Shown here: piece by piece, positions 49,275-61,400 of the stretch
How positions within the stretch are numbered: position 1 is the stretch's first letter
Layout of the letters: every line of letters starts with the position of its first letter
NCBI RefSeq assembly: GCF_028769735.1
Contig: NC_088176.1
Coordinates: 21,761,501 to 21,825,500 of the forward strand
Direction: 5' to 3'
Length of the DNA stretch: 64,000 bases
DNA from: Zonotrichia leucophrys gambelii
Lineage: Eukaryota > Chordata > Aves > Passeriformes > Passerellidae
Translations under genes and position numbers: made by a program
Notes under the pieces: model-generated
What the model was told of the DNA's origin: nothing
Database searches by the model: none
The model's input: the letters and a program-made list of their open reading frames with translations, nothing else

Positions 49275-49397
49275 TCATCTGCTAGACCACCTTGTGTGGT
49301 ACAGCAGTATCTTGTCAGATAGTACAAACTAAACAAGATTGGGCTTGATTAGCCCTGGGAAGGGAAACCCTTAGGGAAAGCCAGTGTTTTCTGAAGG
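49275..49397 (+). pseudogene. Diverged 5S rRNA-like sequence (5S pseudogene or 5S-derived SINE head)
   Basis: The stretch aligns end to end with vertebrate 5S rRNA as I know it. Around 49284-49294 GACCACCTTG matches the 5S ACCACCCTG region. CTTGTCAGAT (49311-49320) matches CTCGTCTGAT. The bases at 49327-49369 match the internal promoter region (AGCTAAGC to GGGAGACC) at 31 of 43 positions without a gap, with nine of the twelve differences being transitions. GGGAAAGCCAGTG fits the 3' GGGAATACCGGGTG. Length (about 123) is close to the 120 of 5S. The divergence rules out a working rRNA gene. The best alternatives are an old 5S retropseudogene or the 5S-derived head of an ancient SINE such as AmnSINE1, a family known for exaptation as enhancers. 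I cannot confirm a SINE body downstream. Confidence 0.65.
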
Positions 49398-52300
49398 AAG
49401 TTGCTCTAGTGATTAGGTGGGTGAGCTCTTCCCTTAGAAGTCTGTTTTGGTGAGCATTGCAGGACAGCTTTGTTTTCATGTGCTGCCTTTTAAGCCATAT
49501 GCTGAGTAATCACTTTTAGTCTATGTCACTCTTCAAAAAAACTATCAAAAACCCATGGGTGTTTTGATTAAATACCCTGAGCAAATACATAAATCATAAC
49601 TACTTAAGCACTTTCCATACAGTCAGTTTTAATTTCCCGAGTCTCCCATTTCATCCCGCATGTGTCCTACTCTACTATTGCATACACTCTACTACCTGCA
49701 GTGCTGTTGCATGTTCTAGTAGTAGATGAAATTTTTCCATTCCTTTTGAAATAAGTAGTATATTTGAGATAGAGAGGAAGAAGTAAATGTAATGAAGACA
49801 CAGTTTTGCAGTTGAGTAGGTTTATCTTACTATCTTATCTTACTGATGAGAACTTTTAGAATACTGACAGATTAGTGCTTCTTCACTAGTGAAGATGTAC
49901 TGTTTTCTAGCCTTAGATTTTCTTGTTCTTAGAAATGGAACAGTTTTGAGGAAAAAAAACCCTAACATATTATTTTTGGTAAAATAGCCTGCAATTTTAA
50001 ATATGTTTCCAAAGGTAGTGAGGGATTACTGTAACATAAAGCATCTCATTAAAAATGTTTTCCACAAATATGCTGTAAGACTTGCTCATACTATTGGCTA
50101 TCAGATGTATCAGCAGCAACATAAAATGCAGCAAGCATCACTAGAACAATGTTAGCCTGGGTTTCTCACTGGAAATAGATTTGGTGGTTTCAATCCATTT
50201 CATAGGCAGCAAATTTGAAAAAAAAGGAACTGAATATGGTTGATGCAATTGAATTTTTAAACACCCTTGTAAGTCACAGAATTATAAAGAAATGAGAAAA
50301 TCCCTTAATTGCAACAAGTTCCCCAATGCATAAAAGGACTATCTGGCAGAGAAAATTGGCAGTGTGCTGGTGATCAGATGTAACAGCTGGAACACTTCTA
50401 TTCAAAGTACTTTAGGAGTAATAAACCTAATAATTTACCCACAAACTGCTGTGATAGCTATAATTCTGCTTTGTTAAAAATCTCTCTTCTCTATACTTAT
50501 GTATGTTATATGTATTTCTATTTTGGCCTAACATTACAAATGTGAAAGAGGTTAATGCTATTTTTGATATATATTGCAAGCTTTTTGTGTCAAAATATTT
50601 TTTCCAAAGTTTAGGATAATTAGTGTATTTTTATGATACTAAGAAATCCTTTATGAATTGCTGTTTGTTGCTACTTCATTTCCATGTTAATTTTCTGTCT
50701 TTGAATCACTTACTATGTTGCTTGGTATGGTACATCTTGGAAAAGGTAAGTGTGATGACACTTCACTGATTATGTAAATGCAATGACTGTAGATTTGATT
50801 TTCTTCTCTTGATCTTTTTTGGAGGTGACATCTACAAAGGATTGCTTACATTTTTCCATGTGTATTCAATATGTAAACCAAATCCTCTGGTAAAGAGCGG
50901 GACTCATTACTGAGTTATATAGAAATTGATTTCTTTTTCTGTGGATCTCTTATGGAAAAAAAAACCAACTAAGCTGCTCCTTTTTTAGACCTCTCAGGGA
51001 AATAGTTTTAAATGTAAATGGTTGATCTTGAAGTGCATTATAAGTCAGCATTGTTCAACATGGCAGTTCATTGATGGTAGTATTTAATTATGTCCATGCT
51101 GTCAACCTCTGCAATCCTTATTGCTTTGTTGTAGATCAGATACAAAGTATGAAGTTTTCAAAGCTGTAGAGATGAAAGAGTAAACATATTCAAACAGTTC
51201 ATTCAAATATGCTTAAGGAAAAAAAGAAGATACTACTAGAGCATGTGAAGAAGCCTATGAAAACCTGAAAGCATTTTTTTCTTTTGATTACAGTGGCAGC
51301 CTTAGAGTTCTATCACAGATTAATCTTTATTTAAAATGGAAGAATGCCAGAGAAAGTGTATGATCAAGTAGTTTATTAAATAAAGTTCAAGCCTGTAAAT
51401 CTGTGTTTATTTGCCATTATTAGATACATGAACAAAACCATAATTTTTTTATGAGTAAGTGCACAAGGAATTGAAGAAGCTACAGTACAAGGCTTGATTT
51501 CTGTAATTTTTGTTTTGTTTTGTTTTTTGTTATGGTCAGTTGGCTCCAAACTGATTTAGCTTGTTCTTGTATTCATTACAGGACATACCTTTTTAGCTAC
51601 TTTTGGACAAAAGGTGCTGGACTAAGAGACTTTTGCTCTGACCCAGTAAAGCTATTCTTACACCATGGGATTTTTTTGTATGGGATAGGAAGGCAGAGTG
51701 AATCAGATCTTCAACCAAACCCTCACAAGTTGTTAATGCTAGATTTTTTTCCCTGGATAGGTTGTTTGTTTTTGAGGTTAGGTTGCTCCTAGTAGTTAGA
51801 ACTAGCTATTTAAAAATCACAAACAGTTGACAGTCCATTTAGAAATTAATAAGTGTGCTGGATTTGTTACTTTCCACAACCACAGAATCTTTTTCACAAC
51901 CATGAAATTTGCTGACTTAGTAAACAATTGAAAATGAAATGTTATATGACAGTTACAGTCTTGATGTATTACAGATATGCTGTAAATGTATATCCACCTC
52001 CACCTTTGACAGACATCAGGAGGGGGTACACTTCTGTTCCTCCTCCTGTTGTTTCTTTCTTTTCTTTTGCATGGAGAGTCAAATGAGCTTGTCTTTCCAC
52101 CCCTGTAATGCTGTTGGCACTCTGGATTTGCAAAGCTTCCTTGCTTTTCTCCTGGTAGTGATAGCTTTTGTTTATGTGCCACTCAACTTGTTCTCTGGGT
52201 TTCAGAAATGGGAAGAAGCTGGCAAGCAAATTATTTGGGCAGTAGGAAAAGCAAGGATTTCTACCCCAAGCCTTGCATTTCTTCAGGAGTAGTGTTGGCT

Positions 52301-53699
52301 CTGTATCCCTCTCCAGCCTTGCTAACTACATGGTGTGTTTCTGTGAGGTTATGTGGCAGAGCTACCTCATTAGAAAACTCCAAAGAGAGTTTATTGCTGG
52401 GGAGAATATTTTTTTTTTTTTGATGGCGTAATATGGCTGCCTAATACAACGACAAACAGATGTACTGTGATATTCCAGAGAAGTAAATTGAGTTTTAGTA
52501 TCAGGAAAATATTAAGTTACATTATACAGCAGAATATTAATTCCCAATGCCACACCCTAGGCAAAAAAAAAAAATTGGGGAGGAATGCTGCTCTGGCAGG
52601 GAGAATTGTTCATATTAATTATTACCTGAATTTAATTTTAACATTCCTTGTATGTATTACTGCTTGTTGTAGACAAGTTGGGGAACTCTCATCAAGCAGC
52701 ATTAAAAGAATTTTTTTAAGTGATATGCATCTGTACACTGAATCTGATTAAGATCTATGTAACATGCAAATAAAGAAATAAATGTTTCATCATGGGATAG
52801 ATTTATTTTTGAAAACATTTAACATTGAAATCTGTAGCCTGATGTAAATATCTTATCTTGGTTTATAATTTTTATTTGGAAGAATAAATTAATGACTTTA
52901 TTTTTATTTTTTATTATTTAAATTATTATAATAAATTATAATAAATTATTTTATTATTAATTTTTATTATTTAAATTATTTTTAGTATACTTGCGGTTGT
53001 AAATTCTGTCCAAAACAGGATCTGAACATTCACTGCTTACTGCCCATTATCATGCAGCTGCTTTTGGCCAGCTTTCATCTCCTCTTCCCCTCTCTCACTC
53101 CTTTTTTATTTTTTATAAAGTAATAAAGTAGCAAGTGACAGAGGGATCAGCTTAAAGTAACAAACATATTGGCTTTGATTTTGTATGTGATACTGCAAAT
53201 GCAACTTCCATTTCACATTACTGTCAACAGAAATCACATTATTGCGGAAGCAGCAGCCCTTGCTTTGGGATTTCCGTGGCTGGTGTTTGGGGATGTTTTG
53301 TGAGGGAGGACGCCCTTCTCAACCAAAGGGTCACTTTGCTGCTGAGTTCTCTTTATTTTTAGTAATAACATCCAATACAATTGAAAGTGGGGTCAAGGTG
53401 AGGCTAGGACACTTTCAAGAAGAGGACTAGGGAGAAACAACAAACAGATGTTCTTTGATGATAACTGTTGAAGAGAGAGGATTTGGCTGAGAGATCTGTA
53501 GCTTTCACTTGTTGAGAGCCTTTAACTTGAGCCAGTGGTGCTGTTTTTCACCCCCCAGAGTAGTAGTGTACCTGCTGTTGCTATCAAGCCACTTGCCAAC
53601 AGTGGCATCTGTTCAGTGTAGACATCAAGAATTTGAATGTCAATATCTTTTCCTTGAAATGAATGGGAAAGTATTTGTCACTCAGCAGCAATCATTCTT
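49398..53699. other. AT-rich non-coding DNA, no gene seen
   Basis: The frames at 51520-51792, 51817-52182, 51939-52292 and 51969-52229 overlap on both strands and show no family features. A (GTTTT)n-like tract lies at about 51507-51540 and poly-T/poly-A runs at 52409-52421 and about 52562-52573. The first ~150 bases could contain the body of a SINE if the 5S-like sequence is its head. Confidence 0.6.
52850..52985. repeat. Near-pure A/T low-complexity tract
   Basis: Between about 52897 and 52985 the sequence is almost entirely A and T. TTTTTATTATTTAAATTATT occurs twice (52908-52927 and 52961-52980), and ATAAATTATAATAAATTATT lies between. It is low-complexity or decayed microsatellite DNA. Confidence 0.85.
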
Positions 53700-53880
53700 C
53701 AAATAAAAGGTTAGCCAGACAGAGCCCTTAATCAAAGAGTCGGTCTTTTCTGTCAGCAGTGCCTTTTAAATAGCAATGATGAAGGCTGGCTGTCAGTGAA
53801 TGACTTGATGAGCTAGGTGATTGATCTGCATAAATCATTTTCCTTTAACATTGTCAGTGAAAAGTAAATTGGTGGGATTT
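53700..53880. other. Candidate conserved non-coding block
   Basis: A non-repetitive stretch with AATCAAAGAG (TCF/LEF-like), GAGTCGGTC, CTGTCAG, GATTGATC and GCATAAATCATTTTCC words and no coding frame. It differs from the T-rich flanks. Weak, texture-based call. Confidence 0.28.
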
Positions 53881-56224
53881 TGGGGGGTATTAGCTATATT
53901 GACATTAATATATAATATTTTAGCTGTGTTCTTAGTCTCAGAGTTTCCATTAAAAAGTGAAAATTACATAGGATCTTAGCTTATATTATCCTAATGATGA
54001 AGTATTATTGTTATTGCAATTACCATGCAAATTAAATTCAAAAGTTGAACATGTAACAGATTTTATGAGCTGCAAGAGAAATACTGTTAGTAAAGGAATT
54101 AGGAGGAAGCTGTATCATTTAGTTAAATTTGCAGAAGCTTTTGATTTGAAAGGCAAAAATCAGCAGTGTAGTTTAGAAGTATAAGCTTGAGATCTTAATT
54201 ATGTTATCTGCTTCAAAAATAACAGTAGATGCAATTTCCCAAATATTAGAAAATCTTATATATTCAGGGCTTTATTGTCACAGTAAAGTGCATTCTCTGT
54301 CAGCTTCTCTGCCTTAATTTCACTGCTTTTGATGCAATTTTTTGGGTTTCCTTTTGTTTTAAGGAGTGCCTGGGGCATACAGTACTGACTATTGTGATGT
54401 TGCCCAGCTTGTGCTGCTCCTATTAATAGTAGTGGAAGTTCAGCTCCTGTCGCTGCCTCTCGTTTGAGCTGAAGCTTTGGGGTGAGGGGGACTTTAAAAG
54501 ATGCAAATCATACTTAGCTATTTAATATGCTTTAGAAATCTCTTCCTAAATACCAGTGTTTGGATTAGTAAGAAATTGTTGCTTTTAAGGCTAGGAAATA
54601 CAGGTTACTCTAGACACGGTTCAAACCCTCACTTAGTTGCTCTTTTTCCCTTGTCTTCAGGTTAGATTTTATTTTTGGACTTTATGTTCAAAAACCTGTG
54701 AAGTAACACTTGCATGCACACCTCCCCACCTCTGCCCTGTCCCCAAAGGGCCAGAATGATCACTTGGATGACATTCCCTCTGTGTGAAGACTTACCCAAC
54801 ATATACACAGACACTCTGCAAAAGACCTGTTTCAGAGAAATCTGCATTCCTGGGGCTCATGGATGATTTTCCAGCTTTTTAATCTGTTTTTGTAAAATAT
54901 GGTCTATTTATAATACGTGGATTGCTTCTGCCACCCTCCAACACCACTACATAGCACCTGAGCCCACAGGACTGAGCAATACAATAAATACAAAAGAAGG
55001 TTCTCTCCTCCCCTCCTCTACCCATTTGAAAACATCATTTTATTAAGTATCAAAGTGTTTGAAAATGTACATTATATGTCTTCATGCACTATTTAAATTA
55101 CAACATTTATACTTTTGGAGGTAGTTCCCAGCTAGCATTCTTGGATAACTAAATATACATCTCTCTGGGTAGGAATGGAGTTTGGGTGTGTTGGAGTGGA
55201 TAGGAATGAACAAATACAGTATTTCCCAGTGTGAACTTGGCTGAAGAGAATCAATTCTGTGATGTTGCTTCATTTATAGTTTTGGTGTTGTGTGGTTTTA
55301 TTTTGTTTTTCCCCAGAACTGACATATTTAATGCACACTTCAGAGTCATTGTCACCGAAGAGTACTGAATAAGTACTTGCAAAATGATTGTTGAAACTTA
55401 TTTTTTCACGTTGTTCTAAATTTAATTTTTTGGGGTTTCCTAGCACGTGACAATAGCTTGATCTTGTTGATCATAACCATAAGTTTTCTGTCCTCTTATG
55501 TGTGTGGTATTACAAGTTAGAAGCACCCACTTTGGTTGCAAATCTTGTTGTTGAATAAACTTCTGACCCAGTGAACAGCAACCAACTTGTTGTTCTGTGG
55601 TTTAGCTTCGCTTACAAGCCCACAATGGACAGACTTCTGTTATACCAAGCTTTATCTGAGTTTTCTTTTTCATCTCCAGCAAACAATGCGATGGTTTGCT
55701 ATTTACTAGACTGCCTCAGTCCTTAAATTCCATAGCCTTTGTTTATACTCTGTCAATTGTTTGTCCCTTTAACTAATAGCTTGGCAGTATCCTGCTAAGT
55801 TTTGCTCAAGCTTTTAATCCTATCACCTCTCTCTTATCAGTTAGTTGTTGAACCTTTGATTGTATGCCTTTATCTAAAATCAATGAGCTCCATGACAAAA
55901 GGTAAAATTTAGGGCTTCTTGTTATTAATCACATTTTCCCACAGCTTCTTTTCTTCTTGCTTCTGCAAGTTTTATTTTAACTTATTTGAGAAAGAAAGTT
56001 ATAATAATAAAATATAAATATAATTTCTTGATTCTGTTACTCTCTTCAACCTTTTTGTTCAGTGTTGCAGTCGAATTTTTGCAGTATCCCCTACCTCTAT
56101 AAGAAGTTTACTGTTATTCTTTGTGGGTATATTGCCATTAGATTTCATTAACCACTTAAAGCAGTGAAATTGCTGGATAACCTCTCTCTTATAACTGAAG
56201 AACTTCAAGGAAAAGAAATTCAAA
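53881..56224. other. AT-rich non-coding DNA, no gene seen
   Basis: Only short chance-like frames (54662-54847, 55082-55273). A GGTTCAAACCC tRNA B-box-like word at about 54618-54628 has no tRNA fold around it. No named repeat. Confidence 0.6.
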
Positions 56225-56800
56225 ATGAACAGAGATGGTGAGGGTGTCTGGGAGGAGAGCATTGCACAGCACCTTGGCCAGGATGCAGGAATAAGGCAAG
56301 TAGCCAGGGAGGATGGAGGTTGGGTTTTGGGAAACACATTCAGTGCTAGCTCAGGGTGCAGCTGCAGGCTGAGCTCTGGGTGGGAGCCCAGTCAAGAGCT
56401 GGTGCAATGCCAGCACTTTGCAGAGTGCAGGGCTCGGGGGCTGAGTCCAAACCAGGGGACCGCCGGTGACTCAGGGACACGGCAGGAGCCGAGGGCTCGG
56501 AGCAAGAGGGAGACTTTGCCCCTCCTGGACTGCGAGGGAATCAGAGGCACCAGTTTGAGCTATTTCTGTGTTATTGCACCCTGGACACATTACTTTATGG
56601 AGTGAGAGTTCTGAGATTCTGCAAAGGGAAATCTGGGGTTGAGCTGGTGAGGGAGCCTGGTCTGATTGTGTGTCCAATGGGTAGAGAGTTTAGCAGGGAC
56701 TCCTCAGCTCATTGGAGCATCCCTGCCTCCTCAATGGTCAGACAGGGAAGCTTCCTTAATATAAAAATGCTCATTGAGCTCCTCCTCTGGTGAAATCTGT
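56225..56800. other. GC-rich island, unrecognised
   Basis: G+C rises sharply, and CpGs cluster at about 56430-56535 (CTCGGGG, ACCGCCGGTG, GCCGAGG, CTGCGAGG). Its edges with AT-rich DNA are abrupt. A plus-strand frame of 126 codons (56225-56605) begins at an ATG inside it, but the translation shows no domain and stop scarcity is expected at this composition. It could be an unrecognised retroviral or LTR insertion, a decayed CpG island or promoter, or a retroposed gene end. Confidence 0.4.
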
Positions 56801-59800
56801 GCCTGTAGTAGAGTCTTTAAAGTTTCTGTGAGCTTCTGTACTACGTAAGAGATACTTCTCATCTAATGTAAATACATAGACAGCTTTTGGTAGATGTGAA
56901 ACACAGCGGTGACTCATAAAGATTTTCAGTTTCATTATTAGTATCTTTGATACTGTCTTTGTATAAATATTTGTATTACTATAGCTTGATTTTTAAAAAA
57001 GAAACTTACCTGTGTTTTCATAGCGTTGCATTTTGTACATTTAGCAAGAAAAACAGCTGCTAACTTTAAATACTGATAAGTTTATGTAACATAGTGCAAT
57101 TCTTCCTTAAAACCTTTATATTTCTATTTCCTGCTGGTTTAAACCATGACTGCACACCAGTGTAGGCATCTGTACCATAAGGCAAAACTTGGGTGTGATG
57201 TATGTTGTATAGGATGGTTCCTGTTAAAGCAGTATTTTAATATTTTGAAGCAATATCCATTAATTGATCCCTGAGTTGTGACAGATTAAGTAGTGGGAAT
57301 TTGCTTACACCATAGCTTTTCTGAATCTTTTTTTAAGATAGTAACTGTAAGTACTCTGTTGGGACGTCTTTCTGTGTGTATGTCATGGTCTGAAACCAGT
57401 TTTTCCTTTATCAATTGAACAGTGTATGATTTATTTGAATTTTTTAGAAGCCAACCTGTTTGTTATTTAAATATTGTAGTGCATACAATGCCAAGTTTGA
57501 ATGCTTATTTTTTTAACAGATGAATTATAAACAATAAACTGTAGCACTTCAATAAATTTCTGTTCAGCAATAAGCCCCTGATTTTGAGGGAGTTTTGGCC
57601 TAATGCTCTGGTCAGTTTAATCAGTAATTCATCATGTGACTTCTCATAAACTATTTAAAATCATGTTGAAAACTAACTGATAAGCTTGCTATTATTCAGC
57701 CTAGCAAAGGTAAGAATTTGCTGGAAGTTGGCAAAGTCCTCTTAAAAGATCATTTCCTACCACAAAAACCTAAAGGGTTGCACAGATGTGTAGTTAAGTA
57801 TTCATTATGAACATGCAAATAATGCTTTCCCAAAGGAACATTCTTTGATTTTTGAAACTGCTGTTGCTTTTTTTGGTAGCTGTCATGAAACATGCCTTTG
57901 CATTGTTAAAGTGTCTTTCAGCAGATCTCTCACAGAGAAGCAGAGAGACCATGGGAACAGGCAGATTGCTGTTTTGTGTAGACATGACTTTAGGTTTTAG
58001 ACAAAATTATGAACACCTGAGAAATTAAATAAAAGTAGGGAACATTTGTTTTATTTGATTTCAAGATGATGAAAATGCTGAGTTATCTGCTTGTTTATAC
58101 TATGTCTTTAATTTTGATTTCTACTGACATAAAAAGGTATGAGAAACAAAAAGTAACAGGAGCAGTAATAAAGAACACAGGGATTCACTGGCTTGTACCA
58201 AGACTTGGCACCTTGGACTCTAGTTAATCTCAGCAATGGGAGAAGTTTCTCTCTGAAGGTTATTTTGAGAAGAAAATGCTACCTCTTGGTGATAGATCCC
58301 AAGTTACAAAGTTGGTTTTATTTGATTGAGTTTTATTTTTGGAGGGCCGGGAGGAAGAGGTTGTATTGTTTTCTGAGTTGTGAGCCTACCACTGCAAAAT
58401 GTGGAATTTTCTCCAATTAAGGTTCTGCAAAAAATTACCAAGTTGAAGTCAAATCTTAGATTGGAAATAAAAGGCTGGGGGAGGAAGGTGGAGGAAATTC
58501 ATAAGCAGGTGTCCTAACAGAAATATTGTACCCCTGTAACTGTTCCCTAAATTCTCATAGCTTTCAGTGCCTTCCTGACAGTCTAGCTTCTGCAGCAGGT
58601 GCACTTTGAAATTCTTTGATCTACACCCTTGTTCATTGTCTAGTGCATTAAGCTTTGGTTGCTGCTTTTCCACACCCGTGGCAATTGAATGTGTTTTGTT
58701 AAAAACATGTGTGTTCTTAATTATAAAAGTACTGGTTGAAGACTTGGAGATGTAACCATTTAGAGAGAAAAAAATTATCAGTGGTTTGAAAATCCATGAA
58801 AATGGATTACATGACATGCAGTGTTCTGGGACAGTATTTTAAAAACATAGATTATTCCTCCTAAATGATTCAGTTGTGTGGTTTTTTTTTTTTTATTTTC
58901 TTGATTTGGGTTTGAATTTTCTCTCCTCTCTTGGAACACTTGAACAAAGATTTGAACAAGTTTACTCATATTGTTAGAATATCTGAAATTGTCTGCTATT
59001 TTGTCCTCCTAGTCTGTTAGTAATTTTAAGAGGTGCCATGAAAATGTCTGAAAAAGCAGGAGATTGCTTGGCTGCATTTCTGTGAAGTGTGTAGCTGTGT
59101 GTGGCAGAAATTACTACTATGTCTTAGTCAAGGTTTACAAAAGTGTGTGAGGGAAGAGTTGATAAATCATCCACATTAAGGAGAAATCTTATATTTTTAT
59201 ACTCCATAAGAGAGATTTCTCTGAGATTATGTTCTATTTGAAGCATAAGGGCCCCTTCTTGATTCCTAGGGTGGTTGTATGGCAAATCTAATGTTATAAG
59301 GAAGGCTTGTAAGCTTGCCAGAATGAAGTAATACAAGACTTTCAAAGGGTTTATGCTTAAAATTGTGTTTTCAACAGAAGAGAGGTGGTCATATTTTGTC
59401 CATGGCAGGATTTCTTGAATACTGATCATGTAAAAGAGCAATTCTAGCTATTTTTTTTGATTGTGAAGGGCTGTTGCTACTGTTGGTGGCATTCTCTTCC
59501 TTACTTGCACCTCCACGATGAGGCACTTCATTTCACATTGAACTCCAGTTTCTCACATAGCAACTTGTTGAGGGAAGAGGGGGAAAAAAAAGTTTATCTT
59601 TTCTTGAGTGCAAGAACTTCCAGCTCAAGAAAGGCAGAAGAAAACCTGCTTTGTTGGTTGTGTCAACAAAAGATTCCTATTGTGGCTTGTTTTGTATATT
59701 TCTGGTTCAGATACTGAAGGAAATACACTGATAATAAAAAGCATTTATGGAAAGGTGAGTGTAAAAATGGCAGCTTTTTATTCAACAGATCTGTTCCCTC

Positions 59801-61124
59801 TTTGAGTCATGAACATGCCCTCTTCTGGCTTTGGTGGGGAGACAATGTGGTTGCTCCCAAGTCCTCGTTATATGGAGCTCAGAAGCACAGAATAGCATGG
59901 GCTAGATTCTTACCTAAATTATGAGTGGTTTTGTACTTCAGCCAATCTGGGAACAGAATTGAGCTTGACTTTCAGATCCTGGGATAACTTTGTATAGCTG
60001 TCAATTACTGAAGAAACTGATCTGGCAATTAGTGAAGCAATGAGAAGTGTGGTATGTCACAGGACCACTTAGCAGTTGCTTTTCAGGGGACATTTATACC
60101 TTCATAGAAGCATTCCCTGGGATAAAAAATGCATTGAATGTCCAAAGAATGGTATCATGTAAAGTCTTGGCTTCACAACTACTAAGCAGCCACCTTTTAA
60201 AAGACAGTTTTCTTCAGGGTACAAAGGAAGAGAAAAAAAAAAATTATCCATTTTGAAATTCTTCACCTGCTTGGTTTTGTTCTGATTCCTCCCTTCAGTG
60301 CTGTAGTTCTTGTTTCTGGTTTCATTTCTAACCATTTCACCTCACCATGGTACACAGGCTACATTTACTTCACAGCTGCAGTTATAAACCAGGCTTTGTG
60401 AAAAATGTGCTGGTTCTCAGAGCAGGCTTTGCATGGGAATCTTTTGTCTCCCCATGCCAACTAAAGTGTTAGTTGAAAGAGTTCAGAGTGAATGAAAATG
60501 GCTTCCTGTCACTACTCTTCCAGTATTCAGAAGTGTACATATATCTTAAAAAGATATATGCAAGTGGTATTCCAGGATCAGTTTAAATCTGGTACATTTT
60601 TTGGTAGGAATATGATAAGAAAAAGTTATGTATTAAAAGGTTTAGCTTTATATCTTCCTTGGAATTCAGCTGAGAATTATATTCATAAAATAATTTAAAA
60701 AAAGAAAGCAAGACTATGGCTTTAAAAACTGTTGTGAGGGGAGGGGGCATACTGTACATATAATCCTGTTCATGCATACATACATATTTGATATGGACAG
60801 GCAGTCATATTTTCTTCCACACAGATCAATCATTGTCTTTCAATTCCTGTCTTGTCTGGCATCTGCTGACCCATGCTTTAATTCTGTCAGGTCAGAGATA
60901 TACGGGCCTTTGTAGTGTGCTTGTACTTCATGTCATGTCCCAGCATTGTTGTACATCTTGTTTCAGAGATATTTTGCTGTAATGTTCTGTGACCTTTTCC
61001 ATTGAGTGAGGCAGTTGGAGAGCCACTCAGTGAAGGAAAATTGAGCTGTTTTATTCCTCCCTGAGGAGCCTCGTGTTTCCTTTCCACCATTCATTTGAAA
61101 GCTATCATTTTCTTGATTTTATAG
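56801..61124. other. AT-rich non-coding DNA, no gene seen
   Basis: The frames at 58449-58817 (122 codons) and 59124-59441 (105 codons), both antisense, have no recognisable domains. A T13 run lies at 58882-58894. No transposable element was identified. Confidence 0.6.
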
Positions 61125-61400
61125 CTGAAAAAACACCATTGATTCACTGGATGCTAGACGCTAAGAGTCCTCCTATTGACATGCCTATTGACAGTTTTCA
61201 GTATATTCTGTGTCTAATTATCACTCTTGGCTAAATGATACACCTTGTGGACTTGAGAGATGGAGTCAATAGCGCTCACTGTATTGTTCTAGCAGCCCCT
61301 ATTGAGGGTGGTGTCAAAGCACTGTGATTTATGCAATCAGAAAGAAAATTTCTGTTGGTGTACTGCATAATTAAACAAAGTACAGAGTGACTGGTGGCAA
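61125..61400. other. Candidate conserved non-coding element
   Basis: Homopolymer-poor and mixed, with GATGCTAGACGCTAAGAG, a repeated CTATTGACA word (61174-61194 region), CTAATTATCAC and AATAGCGCTCAC. CpGs are retained in ACGC and GCGC. No coding frame. It stands out from the flanks in the same way as the 12-kb and 14-kb blocks. Confidence 0.35.

Noticed and set aside
50270..50300. GTCACAGAATTATAAAG, like an antisense CR1 end
   Set aside because: The GGTTGGAAGGGACC-type continuation is absent.
54618..54628. GGTTCAAACCC, a perfect tRNA B-box-like word
   Set aside because: No A box at the right distance, no acceptor-stem pairing and no anticodon arm. A MIR-like continuation is too weak to claim.
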